Assembly: GCA_947623965.1 (NCBI GenBank)
Contig: CANQIF010000002.1
Location: 1 to 64,000, forward strand
DNA length: 64,000 bases
Source: an uncultured Alistipes sp.
Lineage (GTDB): Bacteria; Bacteroidota; Bacteroidia; Bacteroidales; Rikenellaceae
Reading direction: 5' to 3'
The notes below the pieces were generated by a model, which was not told where the DNA came from, made no database searches, and saw only the letters and a program-made list of their open reading frames with translations. The translations under genes were made by a program, and so were the position numbers. Position 1 is the first letter of the stretch; every line of letters begins with the position of its first letter. Below, one piece after another: positions 62,913 to 64,000 of the stretch.

Positions 62913-63521
62913 ATGGAAACGTTGAATCTTTTTATCCGGTCGATCTTCATCGACAACATGGTCTTCGCCTTCTTCTTCGGCATGTGCTCCTACATTGCCG
63001 TCTCGAAGAGCGTCAAGACGGCCCTCGGCCTCGGCGCCGCGGTCACGTTCGTGCAGGTGATGACCGTCCCGCTGAACTATCTGCTCTACAACTACGTTCT
63101 GAAGGCCGACGCCCTCGTCGAGGGGGTCGATCTGAGCTTCCTCACCTTCATCATCTTCATCGCGACGATCGCCGCTTTCGTGCAGCTCGTCGAGATGATC
63201 GTCGAGAAGTTCTCGCCGACGCTCTACAGCCAGCTGGGCATCTTCCTGCCGCTGATCGCCGTGAACTGCGCCATCATGGGCGGTTCGCTCTTCATGCAGC
63301 AGAAGGTGGACGGCGGCCAGCTCACGAGCCTCTGGCAGTCGATCGTCTACGGCCTCGGCTCGGGTCTGGGCTGGTGGCTGGCGATCGTCATGATGGCCGC
63401 CATCCGCGAGAAGACGACCTATTCGCACATCCCGGCCGCACTGAAGGGCCCCGGCATCGCCTTCATCATCACCGGCCTGATGGGCATCGCGTTCATGATC
63501 TTCTCGGGCATCCAGTTATAA
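62913..63521 (+). CDS. nqrE: Na+-NQR subunit E
   Basis: 202 residues with six helices, the inverted-topology partner of NqrD. The N-terminus [20 protein letters not shown] carries the conserved Cys, and [15 protein letters not shown] carries the second. Together with NqrD it binds the intramembrane Fe centre. It starts 11 bases after nqrD. Confidence 0.95.
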   Translation: METLNLFIRSIFIDNMVFAFFFGMCSYIAVSKSVKTALGLGAAVTFVQVMTVPLNYLLYNYVLKADALVEGVDLSFLTFIIFIATIAAFVQLVEMIVEKFSPTLYSQLGIFLPLIAVNCAIMGGSLFMQQKVDGGQLTSLWQSIVYGLGSGLGWWLAIVMMAAIREKTTYSHIPAALKGPGIAFIITGLMGIAFMIFSGIQL

Positions 63522-63546
63522 CCTTTATCAAGAGACAAGGAACAAC

Positions 63547-64000
63547 ATGGAATTGACAATTATCGTTGCAATCGTCGCCTTTTTGGCAGTGACCCTCGTA
63601 CTGGTGGGGCTGCTTCTCTTTGCAAAGGCGAAACTGACCTCGTCGGGCGATGTCACGATCGACATCAACAACGGCGAGAAGGTCTTCACGGCTGCGAGCG
63701 GCTCGACGCTGCTGGCGACCCTGGCCGACAACAAGGTCTTCCTGCCGTCGGCCTGCGGCGGCGGCGGCGCCTGCGGCATGTGCAAGTGCCAGGTGCTCGA
63801 GGGGGGCGGCGAGCTGCTGCCGACCGAGACGGGCTTCATCTCGCGCAAGATGGCCAAGGAGCACTGGCGCCTCGGCTGCCAGGTCAAGGTGAAGGAGAAC
63901 CTGAAGATCCACGTGCCCGAGGCGGTGCTCGGCGTCAAGAAGTGGGAGTGTACGGTGGTTTCGAACCGCAACATCTCGACCTTCCTCAAGGAGTTCGTCG
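63547..64000 (+). CDS. nqrF: Na+-NQR subunit F, 5' part (runs off the window)
   Basis: The first 151 residues are present. An N-terminal helix (TIIVAIVAFLAVTLVLVGLL) is followed by a ferredoxin-like domain. The 2Fe-2S ligands C70, C76, C79 and C111 (SACGGGGACGMC and LGCQVK) are at the standard NqrF positions. The FAD/NADH domains lie beyond the window edge. NqrF takes electrons from NADH and passes them through FAD to the cluster. Confidence 0.95.
   Translation, partial: MELTIIVAIVAFLAVTLVLVGLLLFAKAKLTSSGDVTIDINNGEKVFTAASGSTLLATLADNKVFLPSACGGGGACGMCKCQVLEGGGELLPTETGFISRKMAKEHWRLGCQVKVKENLKIHVPEAVLGVKKWECTVVSNRNISTFLKEFV

Overview
The window reads as a chromosome segment of a gut Bacteroidales species. 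The GC-rich core, the repeated -7 element TAnnTTTG with TTTG about 20 bases upstream, Na+-NQR, the Na+-pumping methylmalonyl-CoA decarboxylase and the UpxY-type capsule locus together suggest Alistipes or a close relative. That assignment is inference from gene content and composition, not from a marker-gene comparison.

Positions 1-22.8 kb are an AT-rich, horizontally exchangeable surface-polysaccharide locus. It opens with a predicted invertible promoter (16-bp inverted repeats at 189-204 and 375-390) upstream of a UpxY-type antiterminator. Next come a decayed IS, then a tight operon of glycosyltransferases, Wzx flippase, Wzy polymerase, a hexapeptide acyltransferase behind a poly-G tract, and a GT11 fucosyltransferase. 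The GDP-L-fucose pathway (manC, gmd, fcl) is present but split by an IS1595-type insertion and gene remnants. The locus ends with a GT4, a nucleotide-sugar epimerase, a WecA/WbpL-like initiating transferase, a WbuC cupin and a large DEAH helicase. The likely product is a fucosylated, phase-variable capsule or exopolysaccharide.

From 23 to 36 kb the sequence is GC-rich: an AraC regulator and CAT-like acetyltransferase, a DMT exporter with lysA, lepA, a CDF metal exporter with tandem repeats in its leader, tRNA-Gly, a nitroreductase/outer-membrane/phosphoesterase operon with a divergent AraC gene, reverse rubrerythrin and small envelope-stress proteins.

From 36 to 59 kb, ordinary genes alternate with seven long intergenic islands of one mosaic repeat family. 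Each island is built from hairpin modules whose stems change in sequence but stay complementary, separated by AT-rich TTGAAT-type linkers. Genes here include a pyrophosphate-type phosphofructokinase, a lipoprotein plus radical SAM/SPASM pair, dsbD, tRNA-Pro, a HAD hydrolase, a three-gene steroid or bile-acid reduction operon (SRD5A-like 5-alpha-reductase, old-yellow-enzyme reductase, SDR), sir2, an Arc/SPFH pair, meaB, and the mce-mmd propionate/Na+ pump operon. From 59 kb to the end lies nqrABCDE and the start of nqrF.

The most noteworthy items are the steroid/bile-acid operon, the mosaic repeat islands with covarying hairpins, the invertible capsule promoter, the poly-G switch that can separate, silence or fuse a glycosyltransferase and an acyltransferase, and the rSAM/lipoprotein pair.
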